From contig JAJRVC010000563.1 in NCBI GenBank assembly GCA_024277475.1, positions 1-24,271 of the forward strand: a DNA stretch of 24,271 nt. Direction: 5' to 3'. Every line of letters starts with the position of its first letter. Positions within the stretch are counted from its first letter, which is position 1. Positions 15,133 to 22,777 of the stretch are shown piece by piece. The position numbers were made by a program, and so were the translations under genes. This DNA comes from Deltaproteobacteria bacterium (GTDB taxonomy: Bacteria > Desulfobacterota > Desulfobacteria > Desulfobacterales > JAFDCJ01). The notes under the pieces are model-generated. The model was not told the origin of the DNA, made no database searches, and saw only the letters and a program-made list of their open reading frames with translations.

Positions 15133-16209
15133 TTATAAATAGTCAATCGGTTCAAGTCCCTTGCGTCTCCGCAAAGCTTCCAACAGGCCCACCGTCCCCG
15201 TCATCATGTTGTCTCCCCAGGGGGCGCCGAATGTGATTTTCAGTTTCGAGGGTGCCACCAGTCGTCGTTTGGGGCCGGTGGCAATGGTGACATCAACGGT
15301 CTGGAAGTCTAAGACCTTGCGCAGATAGGCCCCATGCCCTCCTTCCGCCAGCACCCGGTGATGCTCCAGTTTACCATCACACAAATCCACAATTAAATCA
15401 TCGAGGCGTTGGAGGGTGATGTCCTGGGTGTGGTATTCAAAAAAGCCGGTAATTTCATCGGCAATCAGGGCGGCACCGACCGTGTGTGAGGTGGCCACAT
15501 CCAGAATCACGATTCGATCCCGGTCGCGTGCGAGTATGTCCATGGATCCACCGAGAATAGCCGCCATGCCGCTGTCCATGACGTAGATTTCTTCCGTGGC
15601 AATGGCAGCGGCGCTTAAGGCGATAGATTTCAGACGATTCATCGCAACGGGAACCTCATCGCTTTTATATAGCAACACATGGGGATAGGGGTTCTCATCG
15701 AGCCGGGTTTTGAACATATTATGGCGAAAATCCAGGTGTGATACACCCGCCGGCGGTACCCCATGATCCTGGGCGCAAATCGCCACGGCATCGAAAGAAA
15801 ACGGCACGCCGAAGCTTTCCACAATCTGCCGCAGCCGCCCGGGGTCGAGATCGGCCAGTACCAGTGAAGAATATTTTTTATCCTCACCTAAAGTTCCTGC
15901 TTTTTCATCTTCGATGATGCTGATTCCCCAGGAACGAACCGTTTCCGGATTGTGGTGAAGCGTGGCAGCGGCCGACAGGGACATGATGACCCCAGCTTCT
16001 TTTGCGCGCTGCTTTAAGATTTGTGTGATCGGCCCTCCTCCCATTTCAGAGCCGGTAATTACCAGGTTGCCGGGTAATTCGGCTGCCTGTTCAGCCAGAT
16101 ACCTCACCGGAGACTTTACCACCGCCTTGTAATGAAGGTCGGTTTGTGTATCATACCAGAGCACATCCATGGTACCGGCTCCAATATCCACCATTAAAAA
16201 TCGACTCAT
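15133..16209 (-). CDS. DUF1786 family protein (ASKHA-like)
   Basis: The start is ATG 16209, fixed by GGGAGG upstream, giving 358 residues. The frame is open for eight more codons, but that would absorb the ribosome site. The N-terminus MVDIGAGTMDVLWYD (D8, G10, G12, T13) is a phosphate-1 loop of the actin/Hsp70/sugar-kinase (ASKHA) fold. A second loop, VILDVATSHTVGAALI, and a C-terminal FGAPWGDNMMTGTVGLLEAL also fit. DUF1786 members are often labelled as associated with pyruvate-formate-lyase activation, but no function is proven. In this window it precedes an MFS carrier and a RACo-type activator that also has an ASKHA domain. It is probably a soluble ATPase; the partner is unknown. Confidence 0.8.
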   Translation of the reverse strand: MSRFLMVDIGAGTMDVLWYDTQTDLHYKAVVKSPVRYLAEQAAELPGNLVITGSEMGGGPITQILKQRAKEAGVIMSLSAAATLHHNPETVRSWGISIIEDEKAGTLGEDKKYSSLVLADLDPGRLRQIVESFGVPFSFDAVAICAQDHGVPPAGVSHLDFRHNMFKTRLDENPYPHVLLYKSDEVPVAMNRLKSIALSAAAIATEEIYVMDSGMAAILGGSMDILARDRDRIVILDVATSHTVGAALIADEITGFFEYHTQDITLQRLDDLIVDLCDGKLEHHRVLAEGGHGAYLRKVLDFQTVDVTIATGPKRRLVAPSKLKITFGAPWGDNMMTGTVGLLEALRRRKGLEPIDYL

Positions 16210-16317
16210 TTTCGAACCTCCCATATTTACCAATCATCCAGATGTCCAATAAATCCGACCATAGTTCAGCAACCAAGCGCTTCGATTCGTAAGTTCGATG
16301 ACGTATTTTATTTTGTT

Positions 16318-16434
16318 TCACCGCCCGCTTCGCTCGAGACGCAAAGGTCACCGAGGTAACTATTATTTTTTTTGCCGTTGAGAGGACGGTAAAAGAGAAA
16401 CAGATTCTCTGTGGCCTTTGCGGCTCTGCGGTGA
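16318..16434. mobile_element. MITE-like element, non-coding, with terminal inverted repeats
   Basis: This 117-base element is bounded by TCACCGC (16318-16324) and GCGGTGA (16428-16434). Inside, GAGACGCAAAGGTCACCGAG on the left matches the reverse complement of the right end (GAGCCGCAAAGGCCACAGAG) at 17 of 20 positions. A central hairpin CCGT...ACGG (16375-16389) marks the midpoint. It has no open frame, so it would need a transposase in trans. Elements with CACCGCAGAGACGCAAAG-like ends are, from memory, widespread in anaerobe genomes. No clear target duplication is visible. It fills most of the gap between the DUF1786 and MFS genes. Confidence 0.65.
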
Positions 16435-16499
16435 GAATAAACTATATAATATGATTTCGTATTTAACAATGCATGTACCAAGGCCCTAATGAACTAAGA

Positions 16500-16548
16500 T
16501 TTTTCTGAGACTACGCTCAGAAAAAATGGCCCCTGCGGGGCAGTTAAC
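16500..16548 (+). repeat. Short repeat family 2, copy B, with a perfect hairpin
   Basis: This block matches 10981-11029 at 38 of 49 ungapped positions. It starts with a perfect inverted repeat TTTTTCTGAG-ACTACG-CTCAGAAAAA (16500-16525) and continues with GCCCC-TGC-GGGGC (second small dyad). It lies 33 bases beyond the MFS stop codon (minus strand), so the hairpin may mark that transcript's end. Confidence 0.6.
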
Positions 16549-16580
16549 ACGCCGTTAACTTAATGTTGCAAATATAGGTT

Positions 16581-17855
16581 TCAGTGTTCGGCAACTCCAG
16601 GCTCTGAACCCTTCGGTTTCTTACGAACAAAGCACATCAAGCCAATGGCGAGCGCGGCCATTAGCATGTTGATGAAAAATGCATGATAATAAACACCGGT
16701 GGCATCCCTCAGCATTCCTGTAATCCAGTGGGTTAAAATCGCGCCCAGTCCGTAAAAAGGCGTCCAGGCGCCTATTACCGTCGCCATGATTTCACGCGGG
16801 AAATAATCCCCGGCACAAGCGCCGTAAATCGGCCAGGTGGGTCCGTAAAAAAAAGCCATGCATCCAATAAAAAGGTACAGTAGGCCCCATGATTTTCCGG
16901 CCAGCAGAATGGATGCCAGACAAACGGTGATAATTGCATTGGAAACGATGATGGTTCTTTTACGGCCCAGATAGTCGGACAAGGGTAAGACGGCCAACAC
17001 CCCGATCATCTGGCTGATTCCGTGAATGGTTGCCAGAAAACTGGCCTTTTCCAGAGACAGGTTCAGCTGATATTGGGCGTAATCTACCATAAAGGTTGTC
17101 ATACCATAAAGACTGTAAGCAATGGCGAAATAAGAAAAGCCGATCAACCAGAAACGGCTGTCCTTCATCAAATAGCTCATTGGAATTCGTTTGGGAGATA
17201 TTTGATCACCCCTATTGCGATCAATGGGTTCCCGAACCTCACCCCACGGCTTAACACCGGAATGGTTTGGATCGCTTCTTAAAAATATGCCGTTTACCGT
17301 CACCATTGCAAATGCCAGTCCTCCTAAAAAAAACCAGGCATAGCGCCAGTTGAAGGTGGTGACAATCCAGGGAAATACGGCTCCCATGGTGGCAAATCCC
17401 AGACCATAACCGGTGGAAAGAATTCCCAGGGCAAAACCGCGGCGATGAAATGCAAACCAGCGCTGCACCAGCGTAATCACCGGCGCCCAGAGGCCGGTAG
17501 CACCCAGGCCGACAACACTGTAAATAAGGCAGGCCGACCAGAGAGTATGGACGGTACCCATCGAAAAAACGGCGAATCCAAAAATAAACAGGCAGATGGT
17601 GATAACCCGCCGGGCACCGAATCGATCGGTCAAATATCCGGTAAACGGAGTGATTGCGATGTAGGTTAACAGATAGGAATTATAAATAGATCCCCCGGCG
17701 GTCCTGCCAAAATTCAGGGTGCGGATCATCTCCGGCAACACCACGCCGTAGCCGAGTCGAACCGAATAATTGACAAAAAGATTCACAAAACAAATTCCCA
17801 GAATCACCCATGCCCAGTGCAGTTTTCGCTTCGATTCCACCCGTTGCTCTCTCAT
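16581..17855 (-). CDS. Major facilitator superfamily transporter
   Basis: This 424-residue inner-membrane carrier has about 12 hydrophobic segments in two halves. The MFS loop 2-3 motif is GYLTDRFGARRVI (73-85), and its repeat in the second half is PLSDYLGRKRTII. The segment between the halves (about 195-225) is hydrophilic, as expected. Overall pattern (monocarboxylate or oxalate/formate antiporter-like, WFAFHRRGFALGI in TM4-5) suggests transport of a small organic acid, but the substrate cannot be fixed. The ATG at 17855 has no obvious ribosome site; GTG five codons later is an alternative. It is transcribed divergently from the RACo-type gene (186-bp gap), which suggests shared control. 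Confidence 0.85.
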   Translation of the reverse strand: MREQRVESKRKLHWAWVILGICFVNLFVNYSVRLGYGVVLPEMIRTLNFGRTAGGSIYNSYLLTYIAITPFTGYLTDRFGARRVITICLFIFGFAVFSMGTVHTLWSACLIYSVVGLGATGLWAPVITLVQRWFAFHRRGFALGILSTGYGLGFATMGAVFPWIVTTFNWRYAWFFLGGLAFAMVTVNGIFLRSDPNHSGVKPWGEVREPIDRNRGDQISPKRIPMSYLMKDSRFWLIGFSYFAIAYSLYGMTTFMVDYAQYQLNLSLEKASFLATIHGISQMIGVLAVLPLSDYLGRKRTIIVSNAIITVCLASILLAGKSWGLLYLFIGCMAFFYGPTWPIYGACAGDYFPREIMATVIGAWTPFYGLGAILTHWITGMLRDATGVYYHAFFINMLMAALAIGLMCFVRKKPKGSEPGVAEH

Positions 17856-17881
17856 TAGAATGATTTACACTTATTTTCCTA

Positions 17882-17895
17882 TATCTTTCAAGATA
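17882..17895. promoter_or_regulatory. Inverted repeat, candidate operator upstream of the MFS gene
   Basis: TATCTT-TC-AAGATA is a perfect dyad (6-bp arms, 2-bp centre), 27 bases upstream of the MFS start codon and in the gap to the divergent RACo-type gene. The AT-rich surroundings fit a promoter, but I cannot identify convincing -35/-10 pairs. A regulator gene is not in the window. Confidence 0.3.
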
Positions 17896-18041
17896 AGTTT
17901 TTTAGTTTATGTTTTGACTTGATCCGATTCATGTGGCATAGAAAATTCCCGCTAGCAAATAAGATTTTGAATCAGCACCAAAACAATGCTTAATTTCAAC
18001 CAATAAACCTTATTTCAGGTTAAAGCGTACGGGGGTTAACA

Positions 18042-19700
18042 ATGGATTCAGTAAAACATAAAATTCACTTAATATCAGAGAACCGGGAACTATGGGCCGA
18101 ATCAGGTCAAACTGTTTTAGAGGTCCTGATCGGTGCGGGTATATTTCTGCGCACGGACTGCGGGGGGAAGGGAAGCTGCGGCAAGTGCCGGGTCAGAGTC
18201 ATTGGACCTTCCCGTGAAGCCGCTGACAAGCCGGATGAATCGGAATTAAAAATTCTGGGACCGTCTTATCTGTCGGAAGGTTTCCGCCTGGCTTGCCGAT
18301 TAAAGCTTTCAAAAGACATTTCCCTGCAAATACCTGAAACAAGCCGACTCAGCGCTGAAGTAGCTCAAAAAGGTCTTCCGACCCTTTTCAACAAGCTGTC
18401 GGGCTTGAAATCGTCCTGGTCCGGCCAACCCGAATCGTACGGATTGGCAGTGGATCTGGGAACCACCACCCTAGCGGTCTATCTGTGTGACCTGAGTTCC
18501 GGAGCAGTGATGGCCTCCACTTCTGCAAGAAATCCCCAGACCCTGTTCGGTGATGACGTCATGAGCCGCATCGGTGCCATCCGTACAGACCCCGGCTCTT
18601 TGACACGCCAGCAAAGAATGGCGGTCAGAGCAATCGAATGGGGGGTCACTTCCCTTTGTCGGTCCACCCGAATCGATCCGATCAATATAAAAACCATGAC
18701 CGTAGTCGGCAATACCACCATGATCCACATTTTTGTGGGGGAAGATCCGTCATCTATCGGGGTTTTTCCTTATGAACCAGGATTTGTTAAAGAAAGATCC
18801 CTGCGCGCCGCTTCAATCGGCTTTCGCTTTAACCCGGATTCACAAGTTCGCACCCTGCCATTGATCACGGGATTCATTGGAGCGGATATTGTAAGTGCCG
18901 CTCTGGCTTCTGAATTATCTTGTGCCGCAAAGGGGACCATGCTGGTGGATGTGGGCACCAACGGAGAAATCATGTATTTGGGAAAGGACGGTTTGGCGGC
19001 AACCTCGTGCGCGACGGGACCTGCCTTTGAAGGTGCCGCCATCCATCACGGCATGCATGCGGTGTCCGGTGCAATTGATGCCGTCAAAATTCAGAAAACC
19101 AACGGGAAAGCCGCTTGCTCGGTTATTCAAAAAAATCCGGGTAAACCCAAAAAAATGGCTGGTATCTGTGGTACCGGGGTAATCAGTGCAGCTGCTGAAC
19201 TGTTCAGGGCCGGCATAATTTTAAATGACGGCGCCTTTAACCGCAAGGCCGACTCCCCTTATCTTCGCCCGGATGACAATGGCTCCCTTGAATTCGTTTT
19301 GGCCTCTTCTGAGGAAACACAAGACGGCCGGCCGGTGACATTCACTCAAAAGGATGTTCGAGCCGTCCAACTGGCCAAGGGAGCCCTGCGAACCGGCATT
19401 GATTTGTTGTGCAAAGAGGCAGGAATGCAGCGGCCGACAAAGCTGTTGGTGGCCGGAGCATTTGGAAGCTTTATTAACAAGAAAGACGCGTTGACCATCG
19501 GAATGTTTCCCCGGATTCCTGAAGAAGATATCGACGTGGTGGGAAATGCTGCCGGGGCAGGTGCCATTCTGGCTCTTTTTGACGAAGAATTTTCAACTCG
19601 GGCAAATGAGCTCAGCCGGGCTACCCAGGTGCTGGAGCTTTCCGCCCATCCTGATTTTCAGGATATGTTTATTAATTCATTGGCATTTCCGGATCAATAA
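18042..19700 (+). CDS. RACo-type corrinoid activation ATPase (2Fe-2S, DUF4445/ASKHA)
   Basis: This 552-residue protein has an N-terminal plant-type [2Fe-2S] domain with C40-x5-C46-x2-C49 and C85 (DCGGKGSCGKCRV). A linker and an ASKHA domain follow: AVDLGTTTLAVYL (phosphate 1, D138), VGNTTMIH near residue 226, LVDVGTNGEIMYLG near residue 303, ICGTGVISAAAEL and AGAFGSFINKKDAL. This is the architecture of RACo/RamA-like reductive activators, which use ATP to reduce inactive Co(II) corrinoid proteins to Co(I) in methyl-transfer systems. No corrinoid protein or methyltransferase gene lies in the window, so its client is elsewhere. The ATG at 18042 has CGGGGG nine bases upstream. It is divergent from the MFS gene and ends five bases before a dispersed repeat. 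Confidence 0.88.
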   Translation: MDSVKHKIHLISENRELWAESGQTVLEVLIGAGIFLRTDCGGKGSCGKCRVRVIGPSREAADKPDESELKILGPSYLSEGFRLACRLKLSKDISLQIPETSRLSAEVAQKGLPTLFNKLSGLKSSWSGQPESYGLAVDLGTTTLAVYLCDLSSGAVMASTSARNPQTLFGDDVMSRIGAIRTDPGSLTRQQRMAVRAIEWGVTSLCRSTRIDPINIKTMTVVGNTTMIHIFVGEDPSSIGVFPYEPGFVKERSLRAASIGFRFNPDSQVRTLPLITGFIGADIVSAALASELSCAAKGTMLVDVGTNGEIMYLGKDGLAATSCATGPAFEGAAIHHGMHAVSGAIDAVKIQKTNGKAACSVIQKNPGKPKKMAGICGTGVISAAAELFRAGIILNDGAFNRKADSPYLRPDDNGSLEFVLASSEETQDGRPVTFTQKDVRAVQLAKGALRTGIDLLCKEAGMQRPTKLLVAGAFGSFINKKDALTIGMFPRIPEEDIDVVGNAAGAGAILALFDEEFSTRANELSRATQVLELSAHPDFQDMFINSLAFPDQ

Positions 19701-19705
19701 ATAAT

Positions 19706-19817
19706 GATATGGCCGCAAAAAGGCACAAAAAACACAAAAATAAAATTTAACACTTAATGGTTACAATGGGTTATAAGAATCAAAATTCAAGAATTTTGAC
19801 TTTTTACGAGATTGTCA
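19706..19817 (+). repeat. Dispersed 3'-end repeat, copy 4 of 4
   Basis: This copy starts five bases after the TAA of the RACo-type gene with GATATGGCCGCAAAAAGGC. The middle resembles copy 2 (TTAACACTTAATGG), and the hairpin TCAAAATTC/GAATTTTGA has centre AA, followed by CTTTTTACGAGATTGTCA. It lies between convergent genes, and is followed 36 bases later by a different GC-rich hairpin. Confidence 0.92.
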
Positions 19818-19852
19818 ACAATAAAATTGCAAAGAGCCGTTTTAAAGACCGG

Positions 19853-19894
19853 ATACCCGCTCCCTGCCTCTGCAGGGACAGGCCTAGCGGGTAT
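19853..19894. terminator. Nested GC-rich hairpin between convergent genes
   Basis: Outer arms ATACCCGCT (19853-19861) and AGCGGGTAT (19886-19894) pair perfectly. Directly inside, CCCTGC (19862-19867) and GCAGGG (19872-19877) form a second perfect stem with loop CTCT. No T-run follows on either strand, so this may be a REP-like structural repeat or a transcription barrier, not a classical terminator. It sits 15 bases from the stop of the beta-CASP gene and would be read on both converging transcripts. Confidence 0.5.
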
Positions 19895-19908
19895 GACGTC
19901 TAGGGTAT

Positions 19909-21489
19909 CTATTTCAGCTGAAGGGTCTCACCCTTTCTGGGTACGACCACCGCAAAACCATCAGATTTTAAATCTTCAGCAAACGCCAGGGTTTGATCTT
20001 CTTCGCCGTGCACCAGGGCGATTCGCTTTATATTCAAATTCGATTCCTGTAGAAACCGGCGCATTTCGTTTTTATCCGCATGGGCACTGAAACCACCCAG
20101 CTTGACCACGCGCGCCTTGAGCGGATACTCTTTGTTCATAAATTTCAGCAGGGGCGGTTTGCCTTTTCTGCCGGATTTCTCATATTCTTCACCCTGTTCA
20201 AGAATACGCCGGCCCAAAGTGTGCTGGGCCATGTAGCCGACGATGAGAATGGTATTTTTTGAATTATGAATTTTATACCGCAGGTGATGCAGGATGCGTC
20301 CGGCTTCACACATACCCGATGCCGAGACCACAATATGGGGTGTCTCATCCCGGTTGAGCGCAATAGATTCTTCAACCGATCCGACAAAATTAACCTGGGG
20401 AAACTGGAAAGGATTCTGACCCTGCTGCAGGAATGTTTCATGGGTCTCCCGGTCGTACACTTCGGGGTGTTCTGCAAAAACCCGGGTAATCTTGGTGGCC
20501 AGCGGGCTGTCGACGTAGACCGGAAAACGCGGCACTTCATTCTCATTGTATAACTCGTGCAGCACGTACAGCAACTCCTGGGTACGACCAAACGCAAAGG
20601 AAGGAATTAATATTGTTCCGCCCCGATCATAGGTGTCCACCAATACCTGCTTGAGCCTGGGTTTCAAATCCACAACCGGTTCATGCAGCCGGTTCCCATA
20701 GGTGCTCTCCATGATCAGTAAATCTACCTCCCGATCCTGTTTCTCAAAGTTCAGGGTCGGATCTTTAATAATCGGTTTATCAAACCGGCCGATATCCCCC
20801 GTAAAACCAACGGTAAAGTTGCGACCGTTATCACGGGCCCGGATCAAGGCGAAAGCCGAGCCGAGAATGTGGCCCGCATCGTATAAAGTGCAGGTCATCT
20901 CCCGTCCGATCGATACCGGATTGCGGTAGGGATAACCATCGAAACTGGATAGGGCCTCCTGGGCATCGTCGGCAGTGTAAAGAGGACTGACGCCTTCAAG
21001 ATGATGTCTGTTCATCAGCTCGTTGATGGTTTCGACATCGAGTTTATGGTGGTTTTTCTTCAAGACTTTTTTTATATCGTTGATTCCTTTTTTACTTCCT
21101 TTCTTAGCACGCTTTGATGTTTCCATTTTCAGCAGAGCGGAGCGGACGGTCTTATAATTCAGGTATTCGGCATCCGATTGCTGGATATGCGCGGAATCGA
21201 GCAGAAGATATTCACAGGCGGCCGCTGTGGCACGGGTACAAATAATGCGGCCGCTAAAATCGTGTTTGGTCAACAGCGGAAGCCGGCCGGAGTGATCGAT
21301 ATGGGCATGGGAAAGCACCACGTTGGTCAATATCCGGGGGTCAAACGGCATGACGGTGTTCTTTTCCCTCGTTTCTTTACGCCGTCCCTGAAACATGCCG
21401 CAATCCAGCAAAATACGATCCTGTTCAGTGGCTAAAAGATGCATGGAACCGGTGACTTCTCGAACAGCGCCGTGAAATGTAATGTTCAT
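19909..21489 (-). CDS. Metallo-beta-lactamase/beta-CASP RNase (CPSF-like exonuclease)
   Basis: I choose ATG 21489 (526 residues) because GGGAG lies just upstream; the open frame runs 11 codons further without support. The zinc-binding motif HAHIDH is at 61-66. DAGHILGSA, GFTGDIGR, SASGMCEAGR and GFSAHAD follow in the order expected for beta-CASP nucleases with a C-terminal RMMBL tail, which process or degrade RNA in the cytoplasm (TTHA0252 and archaeal CPSF relatives). A Lys-rich insert (about residues 117-145) lies between the zinc site and the rest, perhaps an RNA-binding patch. The J-domain gene 72 bases upstream on the same strand may be co-transcribed. RNA is the likely substrate; a DNA substrate is not excluded. 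Confidence 0.9.
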   Translation of the reverse strand: MNITFHGAVREVTGSMHLLATEQDRILLDCGMFQGRRKETREKNTVMPFDPRILTNVVLSHAHIDHSGRLPLLTKHDFSGRIICTRATAAACEYLLLDSAHIQQSDAEYLNYKTVRSALLKMETSKRAKKGSKKGINDIKKVLKKNHHKLDVETINELMNRHHLEGVSPLYTADDAQEALSSFDGYPYRNPVSIGREMTCTLYDAGHILGSAFALIRARDNGRNFTVGFTGDIGRFDKPIIKDPTLNFEKQDREVDLLIMESTYGNRLHEPVVDLKPRLKQVLVDTYDRGGTILIPSFAFGRTQELLYVLHELYNENEVPRFPVYVDSPLATKITRVFAEHPEVYDRETHETFLQQGQNPFQFPQVNFVGSVEESIALNRDETPHIVVSASGMCEAGRILHHLRYKIHNSKNTILIVGYMAQHTLGRRILEQGEEYEKSGRKGKPPLLKFMNKEYPLKARVVKLGGFSAHADKNEMRRFLQESNLNIKRIALVHGEEDQTLAFAEDLKSDGFAVVVPRKGETLQLK

Positions 21490-21561
21490 ATTAGAACTCC
21501 CTGTACCGTAAAAGTTTATCAATTTTTAAAGGATCAAACATGGAATAAATTCTCCTGTTTT

Positions 21562-22122
21562 TTATTTTTCCTTCCAAATACAATAAGCGCTAATTTCTTT
21601 CTTCAAAGAACTCATTATGGTTGTTAAGACGGCCAGATCATCTAAATAGCCGATTGCAGGTATGAAATCCGGTATTAGATCTGCGGGCAGAATGAAATAA
21701 AGCAAACCACCGCCGATCATGGCCACACTGGTCGGATTCAATTTGTATTTTCCGTTTACAGCGTCCTTGAAAAGGGCATACAGTACCCGAACGCTTTTTA
21801 GAGCCGTTTTTAGGGCCGGATAGGCTTTAGCGAGTTTATCCCTGAGGGCCTCATCATTTACATACTGGTTGAAATCTTTCCCCTGGGTATAGCGAAGCAT
21901 CCGGTCATAATTTTTACGCTGTTCTGGGTTTCCCAGTATGTGATAGGCCTGATTGAGGACTTTGGTCTTTTCTTCGGCTTCTTCGCGGCGGTCCGGATTT
22001 TTGTCCGGATGCCATTCTTTGATCTTCGCCAGATAGGCTTGCTTTACGGTTTGCCGGTCGGCCTTTGGATCGATTCCAAGCAGTTTATAATAATTGGTTA
22101 ATTTTTCGGAGGCGCTATTCAT
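21562..22122 (-). CDS. J-domain protein with DUF1232 (YkvA-type) C-terminus
   Basis: This 186-residue protein joins two domains. Residues ~8-77 form a DnaJ J-domain with the HPD motif (H38, P39, D40) that stimulates Hsp70 ATPase. Residues ~125-170 form a DUF1232 segment, GGGLLYFILPADLIPDFIPAIGYLDDL split across a hydrophobic stretch, with the LIPDFIP...GYLDD signature of YkvA-type membrane-associated proteins. The fusion could recruit DnaK to the membrane (inference). No glycine/phenylalanine or zinc-finger region of full DnaJ is present. ATG 22122 has no clear ribosome site. The J-domain is complete; the DUF1232 role is unknown. Confidence 0.85.
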   Translation of the reverse strand: MNSASEKLTNYYKLLGIDPKADRQTVKQAYLAKIKEWHPDKNPDRREEAEEKTKVLNQAYHILGNPEQRKNYDRMLRYTQGKDFNQYVNDEALRDKLAKAYPALKTALKSVRVLYALFKDAVNGKYKLNPTSVAMIGGGLLYFILPADLIPDFIPAIGYLDDLAVLTTIMSSLKKEISAYCIWKEK

Positions 22123-22319
22123 TTAAGTGTCTGAGCTCAATTATTCGCAACCCGTCAGGGTTTTGCCTTTATTAGATTTTATGCCTCTATCCCAGTGGAT
22201 TTTCCCATCATCTGTATGCTTCATATGTCAAAATACACTTTTTTGCAACAAATCGATTCGTACCAGGTTTTAGGGATTGAGCGCTGAAAGCTGAGTAAGT
22301 AACCACAATCTCAATAACC

Positions 22320-22556
22320 GATGATTTGAAGTACATGCGCATTTCGGCACATATTAGCCTGGATCTTGTTTCAGATTTGTCCGAATCCGATTAGCTTGAA
22401 GATTGGAACAGCCGCCCAATTTCCCCATCCACGCGTGCCATAGGTGACCGTTGGGTCAAAAAGAAAAGCTCGACAGTTTTAAGAGTGCCGAGCATAGTTG
22501 TGCCTGATGAATATAATTACCTGCTTAATCCAACCCATTCTGGATGTCGATTATGA
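22320..22556 (+). pseudogene. RES-domain toxin remnant (NAD+-degrading family), C-terminal part
   Basis: In one frame from about 22320 the + strand reads MRISAHISLDLVSDLSESD, an in-frame TAG (22392-22394), then LEDWNSRPISPSTRAIGDRW, VKKKSSTVL and RVPSIVVPDEYNYLLNPTH to TGA 22554-22556. The dWxxxP.P.sTr.iGD.W...VLrVPS.vVP.E.NyLLNP.H sequence is the C-terminal half of RES-domain toxins (ParT/MbcT type, which destroy NAD+). The N-terminal half, its antitoxin and a start codon are missing. After NPTHSG the homology changes to a PIN domain. The 197 bases before it show nothing I recognise. Confidence 0.72.
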
Positions 22557-22731
22557 GTCGGCGGCTGTACTTTGTAACAAGTGCAGAAAAAGGGATATTC
22601 AAGGATCTCATATTGATTTTCTGATATGCGCTGTTGCGAAACGATTAGACGTGCCGATTTTTACCACTGATAAAGATTTCGGCTACTACCAAAGGATTGT
22701 ATCGGTTAAACTACATACTCTGATGAACTGA
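22541..22731 (+). pseudogene. PIN-domain (VapC-like) toxin remnant, C-terminal part
   Basis: The frame ending at the TGA 22729-22731 encodes VDYESAAVLCNKCRKRDIQ, then GSHIDFLICAVAKRLDVPIFTTDKDFGYYQ. This is the second half of a VapC-type PIN domain, with the third and fourth acidic residues (D in SHIDFLI and in TTDKDF) kept. The first half with the N-terminal catalytic Asp is missing and is replaced by the RES tail in another frame. An open frame can be drawn from TTG 22498, but its first codons are the RES tail read out of frame. It cannot be an active nuclease. Confidence 0.72.
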
Positions 22732-22777
22732 ACCAGGCCGGAATTTACTATTGAATATTCAATATCCAGCTGCAATT

